NCBI GenBank assembly: GCA_032622095.1
Contig: CP136067.1
Span: 60,336,893-60,400,892, forward strand
Origin: Siphonodentalium dalli
Lineage: Eukaryota; Mollusca; Scaphopoda; Gadilida; Siphonodentaliidae
Direction of reading: 5' to 3'
DNA length: 64,000 bases
Under the pieces are notes generated by a model, which worked only from the letters and a program-made list of their open reading frames with translations, ran no database searches and was not told the origin of the DNA. Of the stretch, positions 11,311-22,840 are shown piece by piece (position 1 is the first letter of the stretch; every line of letters starts with the position of its first letter). The position numbers and the translations under genes were made by a program.

Positions 11311-11724
11311 AAAAAAACAAACAAACAAAATTTTTAATATTTTTTTTATTTATTTCAATAATATATATATATTTTTTAAGTTAATTATTAAAGACACAAA
11401 TATTAAAGAAGCCCTCACCCTTGCCCATTGGTGCTTCTAGCATCCCTGTTATCAAACACTTGTTTCAAATTTATTTCACAGTCACAATACAATACACCCT
11501 GTGCATATGCTATCTCTTACAGTGAAATTAATACTACAAGTCAGCATACCAGTCTGCTCTGTTGATAATTATCCACATGTCAAATCTGACAGTGCAGTAT
11601 CAACAAGCGCACAGCTCTCTAGCCAGACCAGAGAGGTTTTGTTTTGGTATTTAATTTTGAAATTGACTGTCAAATGTATTCCCAGGAGCCTTCTGTCTCT
11701 ACTCATATAAACTATTACTGACAT
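11311..11724. other. AT-rich spacer, nothing recognised
   Basis: Low-complexity A/T tracts (11320-11400), then plain sequence up to the TTA target site of the next element. Confidence 0.3.
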
Positions 11725-11727
11725 TTA

Positions 11728-13466
11728 GGCCGCGATTTTATGATTTTGTGGTTTACGGATCTGCCGACCGAGTGGAAAACCCCCCGACCTAAAAAAAAAA
11801 ATTATTTTATATTTTCCGCCGACCCACATATTTGGGTCCAAACGTACATATTTTTATTGAAAGATTGACGATAGGAACACCAAAAAGTGGCTCGAATATT
11901 GAATGAATAAATCGCTTATTGATTGTCAAAATTATATTTGTACAACCCCTTCCCTGGTGACAGCCTCCCATCCTTTCCAATTGTCGAATGAAAACAATCG
12001 GCGGAAATGTTCCGGCGCGTGTTTTTATATACCCGTTTATTTAATAGTGAGTTACCTCCCTTCCAAACCCGGAAGTATTTCTGTAAATCCAAAATCGTTT
12101 GTCGTTGACATTTATACAAGCGGCAGCTTGTTTGTAAAAGAAATCAAGGGTAGAAATTAAATGTCCCATTGATAAACCCGACATACAAACGTGTATGTAT
12201 CCCTTCATTGTATTAAAACGAATTTGTGACATGTGTTTTGTGACTTTTGTCCCCAAAATAGCCAATTATTTTTCACACTTTTTTCAGTGGATGTGTTTTC
12301 ATGGTGGGGAGAAATTAAAGAACAAGCCCCTGTGGCATTGACATTAGATGGGAAAGAGTGGTTTTTGCCACACATTGCAACAAACATGGCCACCGGTGGC
12401 CATCCTGGAATATGCAGTTTAAAAACAGTCTGGGAGACATTTAGTCCGTAAACCTGACTTTTATTATCAGAGCGAGAGCGTCTAGCTCTGTTTGATTAGT
12501 TGGGTCCACCAACTAGGAGCATTTATCCATTCATCGTGAAAATTGTTGTATACCATTAATACATTTAAAATATGTAGATCTGAAAGAGTACTTGTGGACA
12601 TTTCCATGGAAAAACATGGCTTTCGCCATCTTGGGTTTAGCATATTATTCTTTAGAACATGCATGCTCATCAAGTTAATATTTATAGCCTAACTTGACGA
12701 ATGTGTACATTGAAATGTAGATGGGAAATAGTCATTATGGTCAAGCACATTTTCATTGACATGTAGGTAGGAACGAGTGATTTTGGCCACACCCTTTTGA
12801 AACATGGCCGCTGGTGGCCATCTTGGACTTTTCACTTAAATCCTTTAGCACGGGCTACAGCCCACATTTGTCATCCAATATTCATGACATTTGCTATGAA
12901 CATTGACACATAGATGGGAACGAGTGATTTTAAAAAAAACATAGCCACCAGTGGCCATCTAGGATTTTGCACTTAAATCCTTTAGCACGGACCACAGCCC
13001 ACATTTTCATCCAATCTGTTTGAAATTTGCTGTGTACATTGACACGTAAATGGGAATGAGTTATTTTAGCCACTCCCATGACAGGGTATCACCTAGTCAA
13101 AATAGCATGAGAAAGTGAGGCCAAACTTTGGTTTATACCGATATATACAATATGGGGTGTGGCAATCTATTTAATAAGAAAGCCCCATTGTCACATCAGT
13201 CCTGCATATATTACTCTCAGTGTATCTGAAATAAGATAGTTAAGGGACTATTGAGCGGTCACCTTTTCTAAGGATACCTAAAAGTGATGGGTATAACTCA
13301 CTTGAATCTTCGTCTTTAAAAAGGCGAGCTAAAATTGAGTTTACAAACCAAAAAAAATAAAATAAAAACACATTTTTCAGTTTTTTATTTTTTATTTTTT
13401 TTCCTCCTACCCAAGTTGATTATGGCAGAAAAAATCTGTAAACCACAAAATAAAAAAACCGTGGCC
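11728..13466. mobile_element. TIR element with TTA target duplication (Harbinger-like?)
   Basis: The left terminus GGCCGCGATTTT and the right terminus AAAACCGTGGCC begin ~33-bp imperfect inverted repeats that share TTTTGTGGTTTAC. TTA flanks both ends (11725-11727, 13467-13469), which suits the PIF/Harbinger class, though a 3-bp match is weak. No transposase is visible. The interior contains a decayed tandem-repeat element (12443-13345). Confidence 0.6.
12443..13345 (+). repeat. Decayed tandem-repeat element (ACATGGCC type)
   Basis: Monomers of about 150 bp recur at about 12600, 12790, 12930 and 13050. Each has a GATGGGAA(C/T)GAGT box, a GGCCAT-CTTGGA box and CTTTAGCACGG-CTACAGCCCA. They match the better-preserved monomers at 27946-29930. 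The segment ends near AAGGCGAGCT. It is an older member of that family. Confidence 0.55.
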
Positions 13467-13682
13467 TTATACAGTTTTAACACTTCCTTTCAGTGAATTA
13501 ATTTCTACCCTATGAATAGTTCTGTAGTTTGTGTGGACCATCTTTTGTTGATTGAGACTCTTTCTAATAGAGACAGCTTTATAAGTTTAAGAATCAGCCA
13601 CTCACTCCAAAAACTTTAACCCCTTCCATAAGACAAACTATTTGAGTTGTTGAGTTCAAGTTTGGTACTGATTATAGTTTTA

Positions 13683-14325
13683 AGCTCACTTGAGGCAAAG
13701 ACTCGGGTGGAGCTACCGGGTATAATCATCACTCCTCTTCCATCCGTCCATCAAAAATTGTTTAAACACCTTCTCCAGACAAATAAGACTAAAATGGGTT
13801 CATATATGGTGTGGATGTTCCCTGGGTGACTCATATTCAGATTTGTTAAAATGAGGTCACCAAGTCAAATAGTCGGGAAGCCAGGTGCCATAACTTTCCC
13901 TCCATAGTAATTCTTAAAACAACTTCTTAAGAACCATTTGGCCTATTAAGCTTATATTTGGTATGGAGGGTCCTTGGTTTACTGGGGGTTCAGATTTGTT
14001 AAAATGAGGTCACCATGTCAAATAGTTGCGAAGCCAGGGCCATAACTTTTTCCCTCCAAATTAATTCTTAAAACAACTTCTTCAGAACCATTAGGCCTAT
14101 TAGGCTTATATTTGGTATGGAGGGTCCTTGGTTTACTGGGGTTCAGATTTGTTAAAATGGGGTCACTGGAGCAAACCTGGGCAGAGCCAGGGTAAATGAT
14201 CTTTAAAAGAAAAACTAAATTTTAGATTTTTTTTTAGATTTAAAATCTTTCTCAATTTAACCAAAGAAAACAAAATTTAAATGAGAAAAAAAATAAAAAT
14301 TACATTTTACTCCTTGCTCAATTGT
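13683..14325 (+). mobile_element. Helentron-like element, AGCTCACCTGAG family, copy 2
   Basis: This is a diverged copy starting AGCTCACTTGAGGCAAAGAC. Three monomers carry CAGATTTGTTAAAATGAGGTC-like boxes, and the end is CTCCTTGCTCAATTG. One more monomer than the 10888 copy shows that unit number varies within the family. Confidence 0.65.
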
Positions 14326-15650
14326 TTTTGTTTATGATTTTTTTTTTTTTAATTTTAGATTAAAATTGAAAATTAATTACGTTATAACAACATACTGACT
14401 ATTGTAGTCTTCAGAGTCCCAGTCTTCTCTGTCTTTACAGTCTGGTGAGCGACACCACAGTCATTGACTGTCTTGTTGTATATTGTCAGGTAATTCAAAT
14501 AACAATTTTGAACTCGAAGCTCATGTATAGATTGGCAATTCATGAGTAATTATGCCTGCCAGCATTGACTAAAATGTGGTTGTTTAAGCTATCAGGGTCA
14601 TGTTGCCAGAACAATCTCATTCTTGAGATATAAAGAGATTTGTGTGTTTCATTTGCTTTGTTTTATTTTAATTTTGAGATAAAAAGCAATGTCTTGAAGT
14701 AAAATAAAAAACTTGTGACTGTTGTCATCCTATTGATTGGAACCCTGAATACATCTTTGATTATCAAGTCTCTCTTACCAGCTTAATTTACACATAAATT
14801 ATAATTCATTGTTGCTTAGGACTACAAAAAAAGACCTTTGTTTCCACTAATGGATTGAAAACTAGGTCCAACTTTTGTTTTTAATATCTTCCAAATATTC
14901 CAATTATTTCAATAATATAGTGCCCACCCACAACTTTTAACCCCCAAGCACCAACATGCTGGTAAATACAGTGTATAAATAAACAATAAACTCATTCACA
15001 AACTAATCTGTCCTTATTGGAATAATACAGTTATAAGATAAAGTAGGGACATAGTCACATGGGACAATTTAAATCATATCAAAAACATTATGTTCTTTTA
15101 TTGGACATGTTATATCACTCCCTTTCCTACAAATCAGATCTTCAGACATGACCAAGGTCATTTAATTTTCTCAAAAGTTAAATAATGCTACATGTATAGA
15201 CAAAACAATTCAAGTTCCATGTTCCAAGTTTAACTTCAATTAAGTGCATGTATTCAGAATACACAATAAAATGTGCAAGCTCAGCTGTTAGAAAGGATAC
15301 AAAAAAGCGGAAACAATAGATTCTGATGTTTTAATTTTAAATCTAAGCCATAAGCAGGTACATAAAACTGGCATCTAGGAAGTGGAGACACTATCGTAAA
15401 ACTTATTTTTATATTGCCGCATCATTCCCATTCTGAGTGAACCCAGACTAATGAACAGCTACGTGTTCAGTATAGTCTGAAACTTTCCGATATCCTTTGT
15501 GTTACCACTGTTATTTAGAGCAATATATATATTATATTGTCACCTCCCACATTTCTCATTAAAAATTCCACGCGACTATTTTCTGATTGGTATTGAATGC
15601 CTCCAATCGTGATTGGTGGTTGTCGGACACTGACTGAATACTTTTTTGAA
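14326..15650. other. Intergenic, nothing recognised
   Basis: AT-rich DNA without a supported gene. The first ~70 bp (poly-T, then AATTAATTACGTTATAACAA) resemble the internal part of 27655-27830. Confidence 0.3.
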
Positions 15651-16033
15651 GAATGAGGTCCCCAGAGGGTGAATTTCATAACTCTATCCCGCACGCTGGG
15701 CTAGCATCACCAAATTCACCCTCTGGGAACCTCATTCTGCTTAGACCTCAACTGCTATGGGAAACCTAGGATCAGATTGAAGTTCCCCAGTTAAAGTTGG
15801 GGTGGTGTTCACCCATTAGTCACCTCGATTATGCATTTTATCTTCTGCTCATTAGGGAATATAGAAACTGAACAGATGTGACTAAAACAATGTTATTTTG
15901 AGACTATAGATACTTCCCAGAAGATGAGGCCTAAGGCTAAGCAGAATGAGGTCTCCAGATGGTGAATTCGGTGATGCTAGCCCAATGTTCAGGATATTGT
16001 CACTAAATTCACCCTCTGGGGACCTCATTCTGC
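15651..16033 (-). mobile_element. Foldback MITE (GAATGAGGTCCCCAG family), copy 1
   Basis: Each end of this ~380-bp element is itself an inverted repeat: GAATGAGGTC-CCAGAGGGTGAATT pairs with AATTCACCCTCTGGG-ACCTCATTC about 60-70 bp away. The two end blocks flank a core with TTTCTATATTCCCTAATG-type and CACCTCGATTATGCAT boxes. The core lies in the opposite orientation to copies 22841-23190 and 60481-60893. No coding capacity. Confidence 0.7.
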
Positions 16034-16159
16034 AAATGACAGACACAGTATTTCAAGGCATGTTTGTGGTTGTTGTGAATGCATCTTTAAAATACAGATT
16101 TGTGAAGGATATATTGTTTTTAACAACAATACCACTATTGTTTGAGGCCGTCCAACATG

Positions 16160-16337
16160 TACAGTAATGCTCTAATTAATCGACTCCTTAACCACAGCAG
16201 AATTATGGGTAACTTTTCAGGATTTAGGGCGAGAGCTTTCCGATGAATGGCAACAAGCCATATTTCCGACTAAATCCTGAAAAGTTACCCATAATTCTGC
16301 TGTGGTTAAGGAGTCGATTAATTAGAGCATTACTGTA
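16160..16337. mobile_element. Perfect 67-bp-arm foldback MITE (pogo/Tigger-like TIR)
   Basis: Arms 16160-16226 and 16271-16337 are exact reverse complements over 67 bp and surround a 44-bp loop. Taking TA as the target duplication, the terminus reads CAGTAATGCTCTAATTAATC, which resembles pogo/Tigger termini of the Tc1/mariner superfamily. The loop is the extreme C-terminal coding piece of the Gag-like remnant at 3349-4252, here without its stop codon. Perfect arms imply recent origin or gene conversion. Confidence 0.8.
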
Positions 16338-17127
16338 GCTGTTCAATAGTCTTGGCTCACTCAGACTTCATTATTCCAAGAGTGTCTTGCAAAATGATTA
16401 TCATACAAATCATTGTCATATAAATATATATATTTTTCTCATTCACCACACAGAATATTTTAATAGCATGTTTGCATACTAACAATTTGTAATAAGTTCT
16501 TCGTCTGAACCAAAATTAATTTTTATTTTAAGTCAATAAATTGTATTTTACTTCTTGAATCTTGGTCCGTGATACATGGATGGTATTGGGTATCTTCCAT
16601 AACGGTTAATGGACAAGTGACTGGACATTTGTTAACTAGAATATCACGGCCCCTCTGGAAAGAAACATTTTTGTGCAAAATGTCCAGTCATGAGGCTTAA
16701 TGGATTTCGAAGATCCTGGGAAACTTGTTCCATGTTTTTGGAGGCCATGGGTAACCTGTTGCATGGGACCAAACAACAATGACCATTTCAACTTAATTTA
16801 ATCAATTCTCAAAGAGTTCATTGCTAGGGGTACTGCATCAACTCTTGTCTTTTTGTCCTACATCCATCTGGCTGTCCTGAAAACTAAGACATATTGGCCA
16901 TAGGTTATCATATTTCTTTGCAATTCACTGCAGGATGTTGCTTATGCATGGGCTGCATCTTCAAAGATTGTTAGATTATCTTGTTTTCCCATCATGCAGT
17001 TAACTGCCTTACCATTTGGCCTTTAAAACTGAAAGTATAGAAGGAATCAGAAGCTCCGAGAATGAGTACATGTATGAGCTATGTCATTCTAAGCAATCGG
17101 ACCGGTTTCGTTACTAAAATAACTCAT
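16338..17127. other. Intergenic, nothing recognised
   Basis: Ordinary AT-rich DNA with no supported gene or terminal repeats. Confidence 0.3.
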
Positions 17128-17668
17128 CAGTGAGCTTCTTGGTGAATAGACCAAGTCTTCTCGGTCCACAACAGCTTGGAATATCAGTTGGGATAATGCT
17201 GTTTTTGGACCAAGTCCCGCCCCGTTTCTCTTCCATAATGGACGTTCATTCAAAAGACGTACTATATGTAAATGTGGAGCCCGGGCATTCACGTAAACCC
17301 CTGAATGTGATTGATCACCTGACATGTCTGATTAATATTTCTTCAAAATAATATATCATCTACCATGATAGAAAAAGGTATAGTGATGATACGATCATTT
17401 AATGCTTTGTTTACATGCATTTTCTGCATTGCTTTGACGTTTAACTGACCTCTGATATATGCATGTTTGATACCATCATGTTTGGAAAAGGCTACCCTCT
17501 ATGTTCATATACGCAAAGCTTCCACTTGACCTAATCCGAAGACATTCAAGCAATATAACTCCCACCCACAATCCATTATAGAAGAGCAACGGGACGGGAC
17601 TTGGTCCAAAACAGCATCATTCCAAGCTGTTGTAGACTGAGAAGACTTGGTCTACTTGGTGACGTGAG
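17128..17668. repeat. Inverted repeat with ~100-bp arms
   Basis: The left arm (17128-17245) and right arm (17571-17668) are inverted copies sharing GACCAAGTCTTCTC, ACAACAGCTTGGAAT and GGACCAAGTCCCG boxes. The left arm has about 12 extra bases in the middle. The ~325-bp loop has no gene. This is probably a MITE or the paired ends of a deleted DNA transposon. Confidence 0.6.
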
Positions 17669-18185
17669 AATGAATAAACAGTGAATATGCTTTATATAGA
17701 CTTCCTATATAGCCGATAGCAGGTTTTATATGTCTTTGGTCAGTTGTACAGCTGGTAGCTGCTTTTATAGCTGTTGGACAGTTTTGTAGCCAGTTTAATA
17801 ACCGGTAGCCAGTACTTTTAGCCTGTTGTATAGCCTTGTAGGGCTTTGTTCATTCACAAACATTGGTGTTTGTATTTATACCATTAATGTTTGATTACTT
17901 AATGAGCAGTAGGCCTGTAGAGATTACTATCAGGAAGACTTGCAAAATGGGCTCATTTGATACTTGCTGTGGTAGTTATCTTGTGCTAGTAGTACAAATT
18001 GATGCTAGTGAGAACCATTACATATATCATCAATACCTAATCATGAAATTTAAATTAGTATAGCTTGTGTCCATTGGGAGGAATTTTAAAGGAGTTTCCA
18101 CTTGATACATCTAATGATAAATAACCTGAGCAAGCTATTGTATTTTTGATTCTTTGTTACCTGCTTTCTTTTTCATATTTATGAG
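17669..18185. other. Intergenic, nothing recognised
   Basis: A run of TAGC-rich phrases (17705-17840) repeats GTAGC(C/T)-type words imperfectly; otherwise plain sequence. Confidence 0.3.
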
Positions 18186-19717
18186 TGTGTATGAGTTAAC
18201 TGGGTAATTAGTGTTGGACAAATGTCACCGACCTTCTCACTGCATGTGAATATTCTGAGCTTGACCAGTCATAATGCTGTGGTTATTTAGAGGCTTGATT
18301 TTTAACCACCCCGATGTCTGATCCACTGCATTTACTCTTAAAGTCACCATGCCCCGCATGTCAGATCAAGATAGGGCTGTTGCCATCGGTCTACTGCATG
18401 GAAGGAAACATTCCGGTTAAAGAGGTCACCTGTACGATGGGTATTTCACCAAATGCAATAAGAACGTTGAGGTCCAAATTTGAAAAGACCGGTGAAGTAG
18501 AAGACCACACCTGAAGCGGACGACCAAAAGTAACAACTGCAAGGCAGGACCGCCTAATGACTACTGTCGCGCTGAGACAGAGTTTCGACAGGTGAGACAA
18601 AATTTGTTCGGAAAATCATCATTCAAACTTGTTTATTCAGATCGTGCTTCAAATTAAAAATAATTCAAAATCCAAACCAATTGACACAATTATATTCCTA
18701 TTTGTTTCAGCACAAGAAATCCGTGGACAGATTCATGCAGTGAGGGGAGACGGTGCCTGACCAATTAGCGGCCAGACTTTCCGTAATCGACTACATCCAT
18801 CAACTTGTGAAGAAATTTTTATTGCTGGCATGCCATATAGAAGTGCATTTGCAATGGGCCAGGCAGCATGCACATTTGATCAGACATCAATGGGCCACAT
18901 TCTTTTCTCTGACGAGTGTCAATTAAGTTTGCCTTTGCCATGTCGATGGAAGAAGATGTGCGTGGTGGCGATGTGGAGAGCAAAACGCAAAGTGTTGTGT
19001 GCAGCCTGTTACAGCATTTGCCGGTGGTAGTGTGCTGGTATGGTCTGCGATCAGTTCGAATTACAGATCCAACATGGTCCAAATCCAAGGCAACCTGAAT
19101 GCTCACCAGTATTTTGATCGGGTTCTGCAATTGCATGTCCTTCCCTGTGCAACTGCGGCTGGTGAGCGTTTTGAGTTGATGGATGACAACGCCATGCCAG
19201 TTGAGGCAGAGTTGCCAATGAATTTCTGGCAAACCACGACATAGTAAGGATGGTATGGCCTGCTAACTCTCCAGCTCTTAACCGATTGAGCACCTGTGGG
19301 ATCAGCTGAAGTGGGCTGTGTACAAATGTGACAATGAACAAACCAGGTTAGGAGTCTTGAACAAGTTGCTGCAACTGGAGTGGGCTGCTATACTGCATCG
19401 ATGCATCAATCGACTAATCAACAGTATGGTATCACGTTGTTGCAAAGTTTTGCAGCGGAATTGTGGCTACACTCACTATTGACAAACAGGATGTATCAAA
19501 GAAAATTCAGTCTGTAATCTAAAGGCTGAGTGTTGTTTTTGATAAAGCCAAATTTGCACACACAAAATGCCAAAAATCAGATATGGGGAAGGGGTGGTTC
19601 AAAATCATGCCTCTAAATAACCATAGCATGACGACTGGTAAAGCTCAGAACAATTGCACGCAGTGAGAAGGTTGGTGACCATTGTTCAATAATAATTACC
19701 CAGTTAATCCATACACA
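18186..19717 (+). mobile_element. Dead Tc1-like transposon with ~125-bp TIRs
   Basis: The ends are long inverted repeats, about 18186-18313 and 19589-19717. They share TTAACTGGGTAATTA, CCTTCTCACTGC, CTGAGCTT-ACCAGTC, GGTTATTTAGAGGC and AACCACCCC boxes. The interior is a degenerate Tc1-type transposase. A clean TA duplication is not evident, so exact ends are uncertain. Confidence 0.8.
18300..19490 (+). pseudogene. Tc1/mariner-type transposase pseudogene
   Basis: In pieces of different frames the + strand shows a helix-turn-helix segment (M-G-I-S-P-N-A-I-R-T-L around 18440), a SGRPKVTTARQDR-like hinge, and an FSDE catalytic stretch near 18905-18920. Further on come GGSVLVWSAIS near 19025, NLNAHQYFDRVL near 19096 and a decayed DDNA box near 19185. 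A WPANSPALN-IEHLWDQL-like end lies near 19255-19310. This order matches Tc1-family transposases of about 340 residues. Frameshifts and stops occur throughout (for example about 18511, 18594 and 18757), and ~100 bp of unrelated AT-rich sequence (about 18605-18705) interrupts it. It cannot make an active enzyme. Confidence 0.8.
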
Positions 19718-20640
19718 AGCGATGCTATTGATCGTCGGAGTAAACGAACTCCACTAACGTAGTGCATGTTTTCACTTCGTTGAAAATTTCAATATGATCG
19801 TATGAATAGTATAGGATATATGGGGTATTGTATGAAGGGGGAACTAACTTCTTTTTTGAGGTGTTTATTAAAAAAAAAAATATAATTTTAATTTTTTAAA
19901 TAATTAAAGAAAACAAATGTTGTTTTAATTTAATTTAGATTGAACTCCTTTTTTTTTTCTTTTTTTTTACATAATTTAACACTTTCTTGGTGGGAGCATC
20001 ACTGATGCAGCATTACAGATCCTGTGCTAGTGCATTATCTTATGCGAGTCTCCCTATTTGACCCATAAATTATAATAATTTGTTTTATTATGTACATTTG
20101 TCTATAATAGTACATAACAGTATACTCTAAAATTCAACATAAAAACTCTAAATTATGATTCCGATCATAGTAATTTAGTATCGCCAATAATGGGTTAAAC
20201 AACTGCCGATCGTGATCGACCTCTCGTTCATCCTGGATTTATGCCTTTATGTAAATGGTTGAAATATTTGGAATGATTTATACCGTCATAAAATTTGGCA
20301 TGAGTTGGCTTATGTACAGCATCCTAGTTTGTTCCTCTGATAAACATCTCTGTATACATGTTATGCAAAACATCTTTTAAAATGAGGAGTGTCCATGCAG
20401 CTAACTGCAACATCTTGTCGTCCTGATTGTGAGATGAATATTAGTGAGGAAAATGTTACAAATTTGGTGCATGGTCTCAATTTAAGAATGTGCAGATGCA
20501 GAATGTGGCTATAGGGTTTCCATTGGGTAATAGACCAAAATTTCCCCACTGGTATCACAAACTTTCCAACCTACTGTGATAACCCTGAAGAATCGTCTTG
20601 GCTTCAAACTGACTCATCTTTCTATCTTTGTTCATTGTAG
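19718..20640. other. Intergenic/intron upstream of exon 20641
   Basis: This stretch contains low-complexity A/T tracts (19868-19975) and a 3'-end fragment of a Helentron-like family at 20170-20232 (TATCGCCAATAATGGGTTAA, then CCGATCGTGATCG and CCTCTCGTT). The last ~50 bp is a pyrimidine-rich tract ending TTCATTGTAG, a good splice acceptor. Confidence 0.4.
20170..20232 (+). repeat. 3'-end fragment of the CCGATCGTGATCG-hairpin family
   Basis: About 60 bp match the 3' terminus of the element at 5963-6544: TATCGCC, GGGTTAA, the hairpin, then CTCTCGTT. Nothing upstream matches the 5' part, so it is a solo end or a truncated copy. Confidence 0.55.
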
Positions 20641-21176
20641 ATGGTGACAAAGATGGAATGGTGGTCAGTCTGAAACAGAATCCCACTCATAATTTGTCAG
20701 ACGTCAAAACAGTAAACAAGATGAAAATTAAACAGGAACCCACCGGCTCAAAATCTATTGACACTCCAAATGTGAATAACTCATATGAGACAGATATCAA
20801 GGCATATGAACAAGTACCGGGACCTCCTGTTCTTACTAAAGATTACTGCAATCAGTTTCTATCAGAGGAACTCCTATCCAACAAATGTGTACATGGGAAA
20901 TACAACCATGCTCAGCTTGCTTTCCGATTGCTAATCAAAGAAGGGCTGGTTCACATCGGTTTGTGGTTTAACCCTCCTTGTCCTAGAGACATTAACCAGG
21001 ACCAGCAGATTAAGTTCTTTGATTTTGTGTTGCACTTCTCGCCTTGTTTAGAGCCATATAAGGATGTCGTTTGGAAGAAGGTTTGTCGCTCGATATTGAA
21101 TCGGAGATCCAGATTGCAGATTTCTAATGTGGCCAATTTGGGTAGGCCGACCCAATTTGTTGCTGATTTCTGTTGA
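20641..21176 (+). CDS. Terminal exon A: K-x-E-P motif plus unrecognised C-terminal domain
   Basis: An open frame of 178 codons follows an acceptor (TTCATTGTAG) and ends at TGA 21174-21176. Its first two bases complete a codon, so the intron is phase 1, as for the exons at 394 and 23239. The N-terminal third is polar, with a SUMO-acceptor-like IKQEP. Residues ~60-160 of the exon form a conserved domain. It starts L-T-x-x-Y, has L-L-S-N-K-x-V-H-G-K-Y-N, then G-L/M-W-x-N-P-P, F-D-F, L-E-P-Y-K and L-N-R-R-x-R-L-Q. It is about 58% identical by eye to exon B. The pattern (F..E.LLSN..V.GK, then a W..(C/I)R..L..R.R.L helix) faintly recalls BEN DNA-binding domains, but this is weak. A nuclear regulator is inferred; no function is assigned. 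The 5' exon is not in view. Confidence 0.7.
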
Positions 21177-21988
21177 TTCATGGTCAGTGCCTCAAAGTAT
21201 ACCACTGAAAAATACAGTTTCAATTGCCTTCATAGGTTGTTTGTTGAACTTATTGTTCGGAACATTTCCCTCCACTACTTCTGTACTTGTATTATCTGTT
21301 GCCTGCTTATTTTTGTCCTGAAAACCCCTCCGTATGAATAATAGACATTTGCAATGTATTCTTTTATAGTGGGAGAATCCATTTAGTATAAAAATGGTTA
21401 AGGTTGTGCAGAGATCACTTACTTCAGCATTGAGAGTCATGACAAATTTCTTAAAAACTTAGAGGGGTACTGTACACTAAATCCAGCCATTTATGGGACC
21501 ATCTCCTTTTATACTCAACAGAATATATGCAACAAATGAATGAATTTGAGCCATGAATTAGTGCAAAATACATTCTTGTGCTCTATGAACGATGAAAACA
21601 ACATGGCCATTATAATGAAAATGAATGCCCTGTTGATTTATTTCTAAAATGCCCCTGCCCCAAATGAAGCCACCACTCGGGGGACACTGGCTGAGCGGCT
21701 TTTTATTTTCTTTTGAATATACATATTCAGGCACCAGTATTACTGTCGAACACTGGACTTAATAGCAATAATTATACTGTGACAAGTTATAAATTGTTAC
21801 TATTCAACCAATTTGCCCCAATAAAATAAGTCATGGTTCCGGCCTTCAACATCTTGAAGGCCAAAATATCGGGGAGGAAGGCGATGTTAATTGGTAATCT
21901 ACATAGGGGCTTGTCTTCAAGCAAAACTAGCATTGTGCAAGGCTATCATGCCACATGTATGACAGAAAAAAATTGAAGTGGTATTCTT
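21177..21988. other. 3' flank of exon A with repeat fragments
   Basis: This contains a MITE fragment (21222-21401) and a CGGGGGAC-box repeat (about 21655-21890). No AATAAA close to the stop was noted. Nothing else was recognised. Confidence 0.35.
21222..21401 (-). mobile_element. Partial TTAA-type MITE
   Basis: Read on the minus strand, the sequence matches the 61333-61580 MITE from its left end inward: a decayed CCC(T)TT..TACTAAATGGATTC start, then CTATTATTCAT, a GGAGGG box, and AAATGTT. It then carries on with AAGTTCAACAAAC, as at 6981. The distal end is missing. Confidence 0.55.
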
Positions 21989-22341
21989 AAAGACATATTA
22001 TGTACTTGTTCGGGTGCGTGAAACTGATAAGTTAGTACTCAGCGCTATGCCAACTGTGGGAATGTAACATTCTATTAACATCGCTGAACATCTCAAAGAA
22101 AAATCGATGAACTACGTATAATTATAAATATTTACATCTCGATTCGGGACGCAACAATCAGCAATAAACTAATGGAAATGATTTCGCCATCGAGAGTCAT
22201 TGAATTTAATTAATATATAAGAATGACGGTGTGTGTGCTGGAAATTTGGATTAATAGTCGTAAAATTAACTATTTTGAGCAAGATTAATCCCCATTTCTA
22301 ATTGATCACCCAACCGGAGTGTTTCACATCACTTAATTTAA
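21989..22341 (+). repeat. Segmental duplication, copy 1
   Basis: About 350 bp are repeated in direct orientation at 22445-22810, with shared words such as TATGTACTTGTTC, GTGCGTGAAACTGAT, CGATTCGGGA and GATCACCCAACCGGAGTG. Divergence is clear, so the duplication is not recent. No gene is apparent in either copy. Confidence 0.75.
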
Positions 22342-22444
22342 ACCAACTTTGCAAGTGCATACTATAGCTATGTAATCATCACCTCCTATGAGCATTTGAA
22401 GTGGTCTACTATATGCTAAATCAATAATTAACCAATTAAACTGT

Positions 22445-22810
22445 TAAAGACATTATGTACTTGTTCTGGTGCGTGAAACTGATCAGTTGGTATCCAGGCA
22501 CTATGCCAACTGGAAGAATGTAACATTCTACTACATTGCCGAAAATTTCAAACAAATCGACCTTACCACTTCACAGAAAACATCATCTGAACTACGCTCA
22601 ATTGTAAATATTTACTTCACGATTCGGGATGCAACTATTGCCGATAATGTAATGAAAATAATTATGCCATCGAGATTCACTGAATTTAATTAATATATAA
22701 TAATGACAGTCCTTGTTGTCAATTTGGATATAATATTTATAAAATTTACTACTTTGAGCCAGATTATTCTCCATTTCTATTTGATCACCCAACCGGAGTG
22801 TTTATCATCA
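22445..22810 (+). repeat. Segmental duplication, copy 2
   Basis: Direct copy of 21989-22341, offset by about 456 bp. Both copies lie between the two paralogous exons A and B. An open frame of 74 codons here is disrupted in copy 1, so coding is unlikely. Confidence 0.75.
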
Positions 22811-22840
22811 CTTTAATGATGACAAACCTGCTAATAGTCT

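Noticed and set aside
18314-19341. Short frames on both strands as separate genes
   Set aside because: The plus-strand ones are pieces of one broken Tc1-type transposase; the minus-strand ones are its shadows.
18186-19717. Exact TA target duplication for the Tc1-like element
   Set aside because: The long TIRs are clear, but no TA pair sits directly at the apparent ends, so precise boundaries were left open.
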